Notes: generated from the letters alone by a model not told the origin. Counted from the stretch's first letter, positions 7,249-16,534 are shown. The stretch is DNA of 35,120 nucleotides from Paraburkholderia elongata (GCF_013177735.1 NZ_WOEZ01000075.1:1-35120); one strand, 5' to 3'. Translations and numbers: made by a program.

Positions 7249-8610
7249 ATGGACAGCTTGCTTATAGGGCCGGCGACGCGCAAACAGGTCGTTTTTGCAG
7301 GTACATGCGCGTTATTCGTTTTGCTCACATTGATGATCGCGGGTCCGCGCGCGCACCAGACGTTGCCGGCCATCACTCCCTTCATGCCGATGTGTGCGCT
7401 CACGGTGTTCACCACATCGGGCATCGCCGCGTTCCTTCTCGGCGCCCGCTTTACCGTGACGCCACAACCGATGCTCGGCGCGCTCGGCGGCGCGTACGCA
7501 TTCACGGCAATTACCGTCGCTCTGCAACTGCTGATGTTCCCGGGTGTTTTCACGCGCACCGGCCTGTTCGGCGCCGGGCCTCAAAGTGCGGCCTGGATGT
7601 GGGTTTTCTGGCATGCGGGATTTCCGCTGCTCGTCATTCTGGCAGCGCTCACACGCGACCGCTTCCCGAGCAAGCCGATCGAACTACCAGATATCGATCG
7701 CTGGGCGTGGGCGTTGATCGGTGTTCCAATAGTGCTTGCCGCAGCGCTCGGGATCCTCGCCATTCATGCGAATCTGTCGACGCCTTTTCATACGGCGCCC
7801 GAGACGAACGCGCTTTCAGGCGGCCGAACCGGATTCGTCATCTGCTCGCTTGACGTTCTCGCGATCGTCGTGGTCCTGCTCAAAGGGCGACTGCGGACCG
7901 TGCTCGATCTATGGGTCACCATTGCCCTACTGGCGTCCTTTGCGGACGCCTGCCTGAATCTATTGAGCATGGACCAGTTCACGCTTGGCTGGTACGTCGC
8001 GCGGGTCTTCAGCATGCTGGCGCCCGGCGTCCTGGTATGCGTCCTGGTCTGGGAAGTGACCGTGCTCTACCGCGAATTGTCCGAGGCGCACGCTTCCCTG
8101 TTGCTCACGTCCACACACGACGCCCTGACGCGCGTTTATAACCGTAGCTACTTTAACGACCAGTTTCGCAGGGAATTCGACCGTGCGGCGCGCAACGGTC
8201 AGTCGCTCTCGCTCGTCATGGTCGATGTCGACAATTTCAAAGATTACAACGACGCCTTCGGCCATCTGCGGGGCGATGTCTGCCTTAGCGCAATTGCGAA
8301 AGCGCTGGCAGGAACAGCGCGTCGGTCAAGCGATTTCGTCGCCCGTTACGGCGGCGAAGAGTTCGCCCTGGTGTTACCCGACACTGGATCGGAAGAAGCA
8401 TTGGTCATTGCCGAGCAGGCCCGGCTCGCAGTCATGCAATTGGGCATGACTGCGCCAATACCTGGCGGTCAGGTCACCGTCAGTGCCGGGTGCGCGACGA
8501 ACGAACCGAACACGCTGAGCACGCCCAACGCACTCGTTCAGGCAGCGGACGCCGCGCTCTACGACGCGAAGCGTGCGGGACGCAATCGGGTCCAGTCCGT
8601 CACGCCCTAA
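7249..8610 (+). CDS. Membrane-bound diguanylate cyclase (MASE4-like plus GGDEF)
   Basis: A 453-residue inner-membrane protein. Residues about 12-275 contain around eight hydrophobic segments and resemble the MASE4 membrane sensor (WMWVFWHAGFPLLV near 116-129). The C-terminal GGDEF domain (about 285-453) has the active signature GGEEF at 368-372, the metal Asp in VDVDNFKDYND, and the RxxD product-inhibition site Arg359-Asp362 exactly five residues before it. It should therefore make cyclic di-GMP and be inhibited by it, shifting cells towards biofilm in response to an unknown membrane signal. The start has only a weak ribosome site, and the gene is monocistronic. Confidence 0.93.
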   Translation: MDSLLIGPATRKQVVFAGTCALFVLLTLMIAGPRAHQTLPAITPFMPMCALTVFTTSGIAAFLLGARFTVTPQPMLGALGGAYAFTAITVALQLLMFPGVFTRTGLFGAGPQSAAWMWVFWHAGFPLLVILAALTRDRFPSKPIELPDIDRWAWALIGVPIVLAAALGILAIHANLSTPFHTAPETNALSGGRTGFVICSLDVLAIVVVLLKGRLRTVLDLWVTIALLASFADACLNLLSMDQFTLGWYVARVFSMLAPGVLVCVLVWEVTVLYRELSEAHASLLLTSTHDALTRVYNRSYFNDQFRREFDRAARNGQSLSLVMVDVDNFKDYNDAFGHLRGDVCLSAIAKALAGTARRSSDFVARYGGEEFALVLPDTGSEEALVIAEQARLAVMQLGMTAPIPGGQVTVSAGCATNEPNTLSTPNALVQAADAALYDAKRAGRNRVQSVTP

Positions 8611-8756
8611 CGATAAAGCTCGATGCCTTTCAGGCAGCAGAGTCCTAAAGCTGCCCGAAAGCCCCTCACGGCAGTAAAAAAGACCACCGCAGCGCCAGGC
8701 CGCCCCCACCCGTGGCAAAATCACCGGCATCGCGGCATTCGTCCGGGAGACCTGCA

Positions 8757-9923
8757 ATGGGCAACAAGACGCACGGCGAACGCAACGCTAACGCGGCCGG
8801 CCGGTCGGAGGCCGCACCGGACATTCCCGGACAGGTTGTCCTTGTCTTTCAGGGAGGCGGTGCCCTCGGCGCGTACCAGGCGGGTGTCTATCAGGCGATG
8901 CATGACCGCAAGGTCACACCCGACTGGGTGATCGGCACGTCGATCGGTGCGATAAACGGCGCGATCATCGCCGGCAATCTGCCCGAGAACCGCGTTGCGC
9001 GATTAACCCAGTTCTGGAACGGTGTGGCGCGTCGTGGCGTCGATGCGGCAAGCTGGCTGTTGCCTGGGCTCGCAAACTGGTCGCGCGACATGGCGATCGT
9101 CACGCAAGGCGTGCCGTCGTTCTTCACCCCACAGCCGGGATCATGGGCGAATATTCAGGCGCGCGTCGGCGCGGAGCGGGCGGCATTCTATTCGACGCAG
9201 CCACTGCGTGAAACCCTGTCTTCACTGATCGATTTCGATTACCTGAATCGCAAGGAGACGCGGCTGACGGTTGGCACGGTCAATGTCTGCAGCGGACGTA
9301 TGCGGTATTTCACCAATCGCGACGCGCCGATGGACGTCGAGCACGTGATGGCATCCGCCGCTTTTCCACCCGGCTTCCCTTCGGTGCGACTGGAAGGCGA
9401 ATCGTACTGGGACGGCGGCATCTACTCGAACACGCCGCTGGAAGCCGTGCTCGATGATCGGCCGCGAAGCAGCTCAGTGATTTTTTCGGTGCAGTTGTGG
9501 CCATCGAGCGGTCCGGAACCCGAATCCATCTTGCAGGTCATGAGCCGGCAGCGCGACATTCAGTATTCGAGTCGCGCGGAAAGTCATCTCGATCGACAGA
9601 AGCAGATTCACCGGCTGCGTCACGTGATTCGCGAACTCAGCCAGCACATCCCCGAAGAGAAACGCGATACGTCGGAGGTTCAGGCGCTCCTCGGCTGGGG
9701 CTGTGGCACGACGATGCAAGTATTGGAACTCGACGCGCCGGCATTCGATAACAACGATTTGAACAGGGATATCGATTTTTCCTCGAATGGCATCGAGCGG
9801 CGCTGGGCCGTAGGTTATGAAGACACGATCCGCTTACTGGAGCGTGCCCCCTGGCGCGAAACACTGGACCCTATGGAGGGCATCTCAGTCTTTCGAATGG
9901 CCTCCGTGGATGGCCAAAGATAA
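8757..9923 (+). CDS. Patatin-like phospholipase with DUF3734 C-terminus
   Basis: A 388-residue patatin-family lipid acyl hydrolase. The oxyanion loop GGGALGAYQAGV lies near residues 33-44, the nucleophile Ser62 is in GTSIG, and the dyad Asp219 is in WDGGIYSNTPL. The roughly 130 residues after the catalytic core match the DUF3734 extension often found in proteobacterial members. No signal peptide is seen, so it is likely cytoplasmic or membrane-associated; in related bacteria such proteins are linked with polyhydroxybutyrate and lipid turnover. A GTG 45 bases upstream is in frame, but GGGAGA at 8745-8750 supports the ATG at 8757. Confidence 0.9.
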   Translation: MGNKTHGERNANAAGRSEAAPDIPGQVVLVFQGGGALGAYQAGVYQAMHDRKVTPDWVIGTSIGAINGAIIAGNLPENRVARLTQFWNGVARRGVDAASWLLPGLANWSRDMAIVTQGVPSFFTPQPGSWANIQARVGAERAAFYSTQPLRETLSSLIDFDYLNRKETRLTVGTVNVCSGRMRYFTNRDAPMDVEHVMASAAFPPGFPSVRLEGESYWDGGIYSNTPLEAVLDDRPRSSSVIFSVQLWPSSGPEPESILQVMSRQRDIQYSSRAESHLDRQKQIHRLRHVIRELSQHIPEEKRDTSEVQALLGWGCGTTMQVLELDAPAFDNNDLNRDIDFSSNGIERRWAVGYEDTIRLLERAPWRETLDPMEGISVFRMASVDGQR

Positions 9924-9926
9924 CTC

Positions 9927-10020
9927 GTGATCTGGCTCGCCGATGCGGTGCTCGTCATACACGCACTGATCGCGCTTTTTATCGTGGGTGCGATCTACGG
10001 CGCTACGGCGCGTCCGTTGT
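9927..10020 (+). pseudogene. Truncated DUF2784-like membrane protein
   Basis: Three bases after the phospholipase stop, a GTG opens a frame reading IWLADAVLVIHALIALF, then IVGAIYG. This is the N-terminal membrane helix of the small DUF2784 family. Similarity ends after about 28 codons, where the sequence becomes the antisense of the TPR gene's 3-prime end; the frame closes at about 10085. Full-length DUF2784 proteins have about 120-130 residues, so this is a broken copy. The breakpoint coincides with the end of the TPR gene, suggesting a deletion or insertion joined the two. Confidence 0.5.
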
Positions 10021-11757
10021 GTCGAGAAGACGGGCTGCTTCACGCCGGCTCTCCTCGGCCTCGAGCGGTCGTTGAGTCTGGCTGAAGAGCGAGCTCAGGT
10101 TGCCGAGTGTACGCGCTTCATCCTGGCGGTAGGCCGCGGGAGTATCCCGCGACAGAGTCCGGTAAAGGTCCAGCGCGTTCCGGTAAGCGTCTTCAGCCTC
10201 GCGTGGGCGCCCGCTGTGACTGAAGAGGACACCTAGATTGTTCAACGTCCGCGCTTCGTCCGGCTGGTAGACCATCGGGGTTTCCTCCGCGAGCACACGA
10301 TAGATCTGCAAGGCCTGCTGATAAGCTTGCTGCGCCTCCTTCGGCCGTTGTGTGGCGCGATAGAGCGCGCCAAGATTGGTCAGCGTGCGCGCCACATCGG
10401 GCCTATAGAGTGCTGGACTCTCCCGGACAAGCTGCTGCCGGATCGTTAGCGCTTCCTTGTAGGCATGCTCGGCTTCCCGGAGTTGCTGCATCGCGCTATA
10501 AAGATTCCCGAGATTGTTCAGTGTACGAGCGAGTGCCGGGCGGTAGGCCGCGGGATTGCTTCGCACAAGAGCCCGCTGGATGTCCAGCGCCTCGCGATAC
10601 GCCTGCTCCGCATCGCTCATGCGTTGTGTGGCACCGTACAGGATGCCGAGGTCGTTGAGCGTCGTCGCCATATCGGGTTTGTAGGTCGCGGGGTCGCGAT
10701 AGGCCAACGCACGATCGATGTCCAGCGCTTCGCGATAAGCATCCGCCGCTTCTTTCAGGCGCTGTGTATCGCGATATAGGACGCCGAGGTTGTCGAAAGT
10801 TTCTGCCACAGCGGGCCCGTAAGCCACCGGGTTCTGTTTCGCCAATGCCCAATAGGTCTCCAGCGCCCGCAGATAGGCGGCCTCCGCTTCCTTGGGTCGT
10901 TGCAATCCAACGTAGAGGTTGCCAAGCTTGTCGAATGTGCGCGCAATCTGGGGCTGGTAGGCGGCGGGCTTCTCCTGTGCAAGCACCTGATAGCGCGACA
11001 AGAGCGTGCGGTAAATCGGTTCCGCACGTTCAAACTCGCGCTGCTCCTGCAAAGTGTCGGCAAGCGCGGTCGCCATGTCGCTATCTTCCGGTTGCAACGC
11101 ATGGGCTTTTTCCAGATACGGGAGCGCATTCTGCGGCGCGAAGCGCAGCAATTCGATCTCGCCAGCCTGATAGCAACGCGCCGCGAACACCTGCGGGGTT
11201 ACTTGCGGGGTTCCCTGTTTTTCGGCAAGCAGTTGGGTCAGCAACTGTGATGCACTCTCCAGATCAAAGCGCTCGAGTGCGTCGTCGATGTGCAATTCAA
11301 GAGGATCAGGACTCCGTGCGATCGAGGATCTGCGCAGCAGATCCTCGTAACGTGTGGCCCATTGCCGGGCTTCTGCCGCGAGCGCTGCGTCGGGCTGCGC
11401 CCTGATTTGCCCGGCAAGGCGCTCGACTAGCGGTTCGACGTTGGCGAACGCGGTATCGGTCTTGCGCCCAGCACGGCCCGATTGCGCATATGCCGCGCCT
11501 AGTATCACGTTGGTCGCGCTCGCAAGCGAGACTATCTGGGCGTCGGTAAGTTTGGCGCCCTTCACCACGCGATTCAACTGGATGGTCAGACGATTGAGGG
11601 TTTGACCGGGGAGTCCGCAATCCGCCTGTACTTTGAGGCCGTTTTTGACATCGACCTCGGAGAACGCCGGAGAACACGAACTCGCCGCGTCCGCAGCGAG
11701 GCATCCCACGGACAACGCAACCATTGTCACGCCCGACAAAATCTTGCGCGCACCCAT
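10003..11757 (-). CDS. Exported tetratricopeptide-repeat protein
   Basis: A 584-residue protein with a Sec signal peptide (hydrophobic VTMVALSVGCLAADA, likely cleaved before residue 27). A helical N-terminal half is followed, from about residue 270, by seven near-identical 46-residue units of the kinesin-light-chain TPR type. Each has the pattern LGxLYxxxQRxxEAexAYxx (x = variable) followed by ALxIxRxLxxxxPxxY. The regular 138-bp DNA period reflects recent duplication. TPR solenoids bind partner proteins, so a periplasmic scaffold role is likely, but no partner is visible. GGGAA precedes the ATG. It converges with the phospholipase gene. Confidence 0.88.
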   Translation of the reverse strand: MGARKILSGVTMVALSVGCLAADAASSCSPAFSEVDVKNGLKVQADCGLPGQTLNRLTIQLNRVVKGAKLTDAQIVSLASATNVILGAAYAQSGRAGRKTDTAFANVEPLVERLAGQIRAQPDAALAAEARQWATRYEDLLRRSSIARSPDPLELHIDDALERFDLESASQLLTQLLAEKQGTPQVTPQVFAARCYQAGEIELLRFAPQNALPYLEKAHALQPEDSDMATALADTLQEQREFERAEPIYRTLLSRYQVLAQEKPAAYQPQIARTFDKLGNLYVGLQRPKEAEAAYLRALETYWALAKQNPVAYGPAVAETFDNLGVLYRDTQRLKEAADAYREALDIDRALAYRDPATYKPDMATTLNDLGILYGATQRMSDAEQAYREALDIQRALVRSNPAAYRPALARTLNNLGNLYSAMQQLREAEHAYKEALTIRQQLVRESPALYRPDVARTLTNLGALYRATQRPKEAQQAYQQALQIYRVLAEETPMVYQPDEARTLNNLGVLFSHSGRPREAEDAYRNALDLYRTLSRDTPAAYRQDEARTLGNLSSLFSQTQRPLEAEESRREAARLLDTTDAP

Positions 11758-11825
11758 TTCCCGTCACGCCCGCCGTTCTATGGAAAGCAGTAACGTCCGG
11801 ACTACAAAACGAGCCTGCAGTCAGA

Positions 11826-12563
11826 TCAGGCCCCCACCTGAATACGATTGACGACGCCATCGATCGCATCCAGACACCAGGCGTCCTGTTCCGCCTGCCG
11901 TTTTTCTGCTTCGGTCGCCACCCAACCTGCTAGCGTGATCCTGTGATTTTCCACATTGATGGTGATCTGCTCGGCGCGCACACGCACATCGGTTTCGAGC
12001 ACCAGGTGCAAAGCCTCGGAAATCTCATCATCGCCGTCTGCTTCGGCGGGCACCAACTCCAGCAGGTTCACCACGTCGCGACAGCCGCCGACCCACCAGG
12101 CAATCACACTCGCGAGGCGCCTGTGGGACAGGCTGCCCACCTGCCCCGTCAAGGTCACTACACCGTCCTCGACCGTCACTTCGACGACGCCGCTGCCGTC
12201 GTTGCCCGCGTCGTCCATGGTGCCGTGCAGCACTTCCAGCTGGCCCTTGACGCGCGCACAGATCACGCAGTTGCGAAACTCCACCGTCTGCGCCAGCCGT
12301 TCGCAAAGACGCGTGCGTAGCTCGCCATCACCGACCGACGGGTTGGCGGTAACACGCAGTTGGTCGACCAGACGCGTTCCATCGCAGTGCAACTGGGTCA
12401 AATGAAGAAGGCGTTTCTTGGATGCGATATCCGGCACCTCGCCCGCCACGGTCAGGGCGCCGTCGTCGAAGCTCATATGAATGGGATGATTCCGGAGCTT
12501 CAGGTGTGATTCACGTTCGAAGGCTGCCATCACCTGCTTCAGGACCGCATCGCTGCGTTGCAT
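11826..12563 (-). CDS. Protein with three BON domains
   Basis: A 245-residue protein with three BON-like modules. These lie at residues about 5-70 (KLRNHPIHMSFDDGALTVAG), about 78-160 (VTVEDGVVTLTGQVGSLSHRR) and about 170-245 (ITINVENHRITLAGWVATEA). Each has the beta-hairpin pattern of BON domains, which bind phospholipid or peptidoglycan in OsmY-like envelope stress proteins. No clear signal peptide or membrane segment is seen at the chosen start, which is unusual for an OsmY-like role; a cytoplasmic form like YgaU/Kbp is an alternative. It lies in the same direction as the YbaK-like and TPR genes. Confidence 0.85.
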   Translation of the reverse strand: MQRSDAVLKQVMAAFERESHLKLRNHPIHMSFDDGALTVAGEVPDIASKKRLLHLTQLHCDGTRLVDQLRVTANPSVGDGELRTRLCERLAQTVEFRNCVICARVKGQLEVLHGTMDDAGNDGSGVVEVTVEDGVVTLTGQVGSLSHRRLASVIAWWVGGCRDVVNLLELVPAEADGDDEISEALHLVLETDVRVRAEQITINVENHRITLAGWVATEAEKRQAEQDAWCLDAIDGVVNRIQVGA

Positions 12564-12645
12564 GATCTGCCTCGCGCAAAGGTTGGGTAACGCAGCGCGC
12601 TTTATGCTGCGCTGCGCAAGCCTTGCCGCACCCGACGGGCGCCGG

Positions 12646-13131
12646 TCAACTCGGCGTGCCCGCCATGCGACGGGCGAAGCGTGTCCGCTCGGCTCGGTCC
12701 ATCAGATCAAGGAATTGATCCGTGTCCATGTGAATCAGCGCTTCGTGATCGCCGGCCTCGAAATAGACGTCCGGCTGATGGGCGAGGCTCTCGTCAAGAT
12801 AGGTGTACATGCCATAGGCTGTACACACTGGCGGAAGCGCTCCGACGTCGCAATCCTTGAACAGCTCCCGCAGATCGACCTCTTTGGCCAGCAGGAGGTG
12901 GCGTCCGGTCTGTGCCCAAAGCTCGGACAGCCGCACGGCGTAGGTCGATGGCAGCACAGCCGCCACATAGCCGTGTTCGTCTTCAAACAACACGGTTTTG
13001 GCGAGGCGATCGCCGGGAATATGCGCTGCCGCCGCGGTTTCGATGCTGGAATGGCTGTGCGGATGATGCACGATTTCGTACTGGGAGCCCTTGCTGCGCA
13101 GGCACTCCTCAAGAGTGGCAGACATCGACAT
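12646..13131 (-). CDS. YbaK/ProRS-associated-domain aminoacyl-tRNA deacylase
   Basis: A 161-residue protein of the YbaK/EbsC family, whose members hydrolyse mischarged tRNAs such as Cys- or Ala-tRNA(Pro). The conserved lysine segment is RLAKTVLFEDEHGYVAAVLP, where Lys corresponds to the catalytic residue. The N-terminal HSHSSIETAAAAHIPGDR and the later DVGALPPV strand are also typical. AGGAGG about 6 bases before the ATG is one of the strongest ribosome sites in the window. It is divergent from the EF-G-like gene, with 207 bases between them for both promoters. Association with a translation factor paralogue and BON protein suggests a stress role, by inference. Confidence 0.88.
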   Translation of the reverse strand: MSMSATLEECLRSKGSQYEIVHHPHSHSSIETAAAAHIPGDRLAKTVLFEDEHGYVAAVLPSTYAVRLSELWAQTGRHLLLAKEVDLRELFKDCDVGALPPVCTAYGMYTYLDESLAHQPDVYFEAGDHEALIHMDTDQFLDLMDRAERTRFARRMAGTPS

Positions 13132-13338
13132 GACGCACCTCCTCCGGAAGAAAGGGAACGGGAGACTTTCGCTTGATATCCCTTAAGGATAGGTCGCTTT
13201 AGTTCGCGTGTGAAAACATGCAGACGGCAGCGCCGTGACTGCGCGCGCATGACGACGAAATGGAACGATCATCCGTATGGCACGCGGGTCCGTTTTCGCC
13301 AATAATGGCCCCACATCCACTACTGGACGAGGGCGGCC

Positions 13339-15390
13339 ATGGGTTACAGCCCCGACGCCATCCGCACCATCGCCCTGGTCGGGCATGCCGGATGCGGCAA
13401 GACATCGCTTGTCGAAGCCCTGCTGCATCAGGGCGGCGCGATACACGCGCCCGGCAGCGTGGAGCGTGGCACCACGGTTTGCGATTTCGACCCGCTCGAA
13501 CGCAAATATCACCACTCGCTGAGTTCCGCGGTCGCCCACCTGCACTACCGGGATACCCGCATTTATCTGCTGGATACACCCGGCTATCCGGATTTTTCCG
13601 GGCTGTCGATCAGTGCCCTGCCTGCTGTGGAGACTGCCGCCATTGTCATCAATGCACAGACCGGCATCGAAATGACCACCCGGCGCATGATGGCGTGGGC
13701 GGAGGAACGCAAGCTCTGCAGAATGATCGTCGTGAACGGCATCGATGGCGAAAAGGTCGATCTTCCCGGGCTTCTGACGCAAATCCAGGAGGCCTTCGGC
13801 AAGGAGTGCCTACCTATCAACCTGCCGGCGCAAAGCGGCCGCCAAGTGGTGGATTGTTTTTTCAACCCTGCCGGCGACGCCGACTTCCTGTCCGTTGCTG
13901 CCGCGCACAATGCGCTAGTCGATCAAGTGGTCGAGATCGATCCCGCCTTGATGGAGCTCTACCTGGAGCAGGGCGAGGCCATCAGCCCGGAGCAGTTGCA
14001 CGAGCCCTTCGAACGGGCGCTGCGCGAAGGTCATCTGGTGCCGGTCTGCTTCACGTCGGCGGCCAACGGCGCCGGCATCGCGGAATTGCTCGATGTGTTC
14101 GTCCGGCTCCTGCCCAATCCCACGGAAGGCAACCCGCCGCTCTTCTTCCGCGATGCCGACGGACGCCAGCAAGTCGTGCGCGCCGAACCGGTCGCCGACA
14201 AGCATGTATTGGCCCATGCCTTCAAGATCGTCATGGACCCTTACATCGGCAAAATGGCCGTGTTTCGCATCCATCAGGGCACGATCAGGCGCGACAGCCA
14301 GCTCTATATCGGCGACGGGCGCCAGCCGTTCAGGGTCGTCCATCTGATGATGCTGCAGGGCAAAGAGCACGTGGACGTCCCGCAGGCCGGTCCAGGCGAT
14401 ATCTGCGCCACGGCCAAGGTCGACGAGATCGGCTTCGATGCCGTGCTGCATGACGCCCCCGAGGACGGCAACATCCACCTGACCCCGCTCGATTTCCCCA
14501 CGTCCATCTATGGTCTCGCGATTGAACCCGCGCGCCGGGGCAACGAGCAACGCCTTTGGGAGATTCTGCAAAAGCTGAGTGCGGAAGACCCTTGCCTGCG
14601 CATCGAACACCCGGTCGGCACCAATGAGACGGTGGTGCGAGGTCTGGGCGAATTGCATCTGCGCCTCATGCTGGAGCGCCTGTCCGAGCAGTACAAGCTC
14701 GAGGTCGTGACCCGGCCGCCGAAGATCGCCTATCGGGAAACCATCGGCGCCAAGGCCGAGGGACATTGTCGCCACAAGAAGCAAACCGGCGGCGCCGGGC
14801 AATTCGGCGAAGTGATGCTGCGCGTGGAGCCACTGCCGCGAGGCACGGGTTTCGAGTTCGTCGACGTGGTCAAGGGCGGCGCCATCCCCGGCCAGTTCAT
14901 GCCCGCCGTGGAGAAAGGCATCCTGCAGGTCATCGACAGCGGTCCGCTTGCCGGCTTCCCGATGCAGGACGTGCGCGTCACCGTCTTCGACGGCAAGAGC
15001 CATCCAGTCGACTCCAAGGAAGTGGCATTCGTCTCCGCCGGGCGCAAGGCCTTCATCGATGCTGTGCTGAAAGCCCAGCCCATTCTGCTCGAACCCATTG
15101 TGGACATCGAGGTGATGACGCCGGAAGCCGCGATGGGCGACATCATCGGCGACCTGTCCGCGAGGCGCGGTCAGGTGCATGGCACACGCACGGCCGCCGG
15201 CAACGCCGTGGTCGTAGCGGGGCAGGTGCCGTTGTCCGAACTCAACGACTATCAGTCGCGTCTGAACGCCATTGCCGGCGGGCACGGCAACTACAGCATC
15301 CAGCTCAGCCACTACGATCCGGTGTCCCCCGCGCAGCAGGAGCGGATGGCGTCGCAGCACAAAAAACAGGGCGACAGCGCGGCGCCATGA
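13339..15390 (+). CDS. Elongation factor G-like GTPase (EF-G paralogue)
   Basis: A 683-residue translational GTPase with the full EF-G layout: G domain (about 1-270), domain II (about 300-380), then domains III-V. The P-loop is GHAGCGKT (15-22) and G3 is DTPGYPDF (79-86). Two positions differ from housekeeping EF-G. Switch I lacks the RGITI element, reading ERKYHHSLSS, and the G4 base-recognition motif NKxD reads NGID (133-136). The first is shared by the EF-G-like paralogue group of betaproteobacteria; the Lys-to-Gly change should weaken guanine binding. Such paralogues act in ribosome rescue or recycling or under stress; the precise role here is not known. Confidence 0.9.
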   Translation: MGYSPDAIRTIALVGHAGCGKTSLVEALLHQGGAIHAPGSVERGTTVCDFDPLERKYHHSLSSAVAHLHYRDTRIYLLDTPGYPDFSGLSISALPAVETAAIVINAQTGIEMTTRRMMAWAEERKLCRMIVVNGIDGEKVDLPGLLTQIQEAFGKECLPINLPAQSGRQVVDCFFNPAGDADFLSVAAAHNALVDQVVEIDPALMELYLEQGEAISPEQLHEPFERALREGHLVPVCFTSAANGAGIAELLDVFVRLLPNPTEGNPPLFFRDADGRQQVVRAEPVADKHVLAHAFKIVMDPYIGKMAVFRIHQGTIRRDSQLYIGDGRQPFRVVHLMMLQGKEHVDVPQAGPGDICATAKVDEIGFDAVLHDAPEDGNIHLTPLDFPTSIYGLAIEPARRGNEQRLWEILQKLSAEDPCLRIEHPVGTNETVVRGLGELHLRLMLERLSEQYKLEVVTRPPKIAYRETIGAKAEGHCRHKKQTGGAGQFGEVMLRVEPLPRGTGFEFVDVVKGGAIPGQFMPAVEKGILQVIDSGPLAGFPMQDVRVTVFDGKSHPVDSKEVAFVSAGRKAFIDAVLKAQPILLEPIVDIEVMTPEAAMGDIIGDLSARRGQVHGTRTAAGNAVVVAGQVPLSELNDYQSRLNAIAGGHGNYSIQLSHYDPVSPAQQERMASQHKKQGDSAAP

Positions 15391-15414
15391 GTGGCATGCC
15401 GGATACGAGCACGG

Positions 15415-16530
15415 CTACCGTGCCATCTGCAGATCCGCGATCGTCGCGCCAAGAAAACGCGCTGCCTCACCGCCCGTGACGACCCGATGGTCGAATGTCA
15501 GACTTAGCGGCAAGATCCGATGCACGGCGGGAACGCCGGCTGCTGGCACAACCTGCTCGTGAATGCGCCCGGCGCCGAGAATCGCGACAGTGGGCGGCAC
15601 AACGATGGGAGCCGCATATTTACCTGCGATCATGCCGAAATTCGACAGCGTGATCGTATTGCCGCGCAGTTCCTCCGGCGGAATCTTGCGCGCCCGGATG
15701 TCGGCACGCATCCGATCGAGCCCGCCGCGCAGATCTGCCGGATCGCGCAGCGCGACGTTGCGCAACACCGGCACGAAGAGGCCATCCGGCAGATCGACCG
15801 CGATGCCAAGATCGATTTTCTCCAGCACGTGGCGCCGGCCCGTATGTCCGTCGAACCATGCGTTGAGCCCCGGCTCGGCCCGGCACCCTGCCACCAGTGC
15901 GCGGATCAGGCGGATCGTGACATCGGTATCGGGCGGCCACGCATGAATGTCGGCATCGTCGATGACGGTTGCCGCCGCCACTTCGCTCTGCGCGCGCGTC
16001 ATGTTCTGCGCCATCGCGCGCCGCACGCCGCGCAGCACCTCGGGCGGCCCGAGTTCGGCGAGGACCTTCGCGACACGCTGCACGTCTGCCGCCGTGATGA
16101 CGCCCTCCGGCCCCGATGGCGTCACCATCGCCAGATCAACATCCAGCTTGCGCGCGAGCGCCCGCGCCGCCGGAATTGCCTTGATCACGCCGGCACCCGC
16201 GCCCATGCCGCCGCCGGGCGCCGCCGGCGCTTCCCGCACGACGTGCTGGCCGACCTCCATATGCCCGACCACGGTGCCGGCATCGGCTTCGTCACCCTCG
16301 CCTTCAAATGCGGCGAGCGGCGCGCCCAGATGCACGACGTCGCCCGGCTGGCCAAACAGCTTCGCGATGCGGCCGGATTGCGGCGACGGAATCTCGACGA
16401 TCGCTTTCGCCGTTTCGACCGATAGCAGCGGTTGATCCACGCGAATCTCGTCGCCGCTCTTGACGTGCCACTCGACGATCTCCGCTTCCTGCAAGCCTTC
16501 GCCGAGATCGGGCAGTTTGAAGACTTTCAT
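15415..16530 (-). CDS. Dihydrolipoamide acyltransferase (E2) of a 2-oxoacid dehydrogenase
   Basis: A 371-residue E2. One lipoyl domain (1-76) carries Lys42 in VETAKAIVEI, a peripheral-subunit-binding domain spans about 119-150 (AARALARKLDVDLAMVTPSG), and the trimeric catalytic domain follows. The catalytic stretch reads DHRVVTGGE: His348 is present but the Asp of the usual HxxxDG is Thr352, a variant known in some bacterial E2 proteins. It transfers the acyl group to CoA. The ATG at 16530 begins at the lipoyl domain; upstream open frame is antisense-like sequence overlapping E1beta. Its start lies 4 bases after the E1beta stop, so the two are co-transcribed. No E3 gene is in the operon. Confidence 0.9.
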   Translation of the reverse strand: MKVFKLPDLGEGLQEAEIVEWHVKSGDEIRVDQPLLSVETAKAIVEIPSPQSGRIAKLFGQPGDVVHLGAPLAAFEGEGDEADAGTVVGHMEVGQHVVREAPAAPGGGMGAGAGVIKAIPAARALARKLDVDLAMVTPSGPEGVITAADVQRVAKVLAELGPPEVLRGVRRAMAQNMTRAQSEVAAATVIDDADIHAWPPDTDVTIRLIRALVAGCRAEPGLNAWFDGHTGRRHVLEKIDLGIAVDLPDGLFVPVLRNVALRDPADLRGGLDRMRADIRARKIPPEELRGNTITLSNFGMIAGKYAAPIVVPPTVAILGAGRIHEQVVPAAGVPAVHRILPLSLTFDHRVVTGGEAARFLGATIADLQMAR

Positions 16531-16534
16531 GGCT

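Noticed and set aside
13915..15360. 481-codon minus-strand open frame
   Set aside because: It lies wholly antisense to the EF-G-like gene, which has unmistakable GTPase motifs; long antisense frames are common in GC-rich coding DNA.
15409..15423. Inverted repeat GCACGG-CTA-CCGTGC between the EF-G-like and E2 genes
   Set aside because: It overlaps the E2 stop codon, has a 3-base loop and lacks T-runs on both sides; too weak to call a bidirectional terminator.
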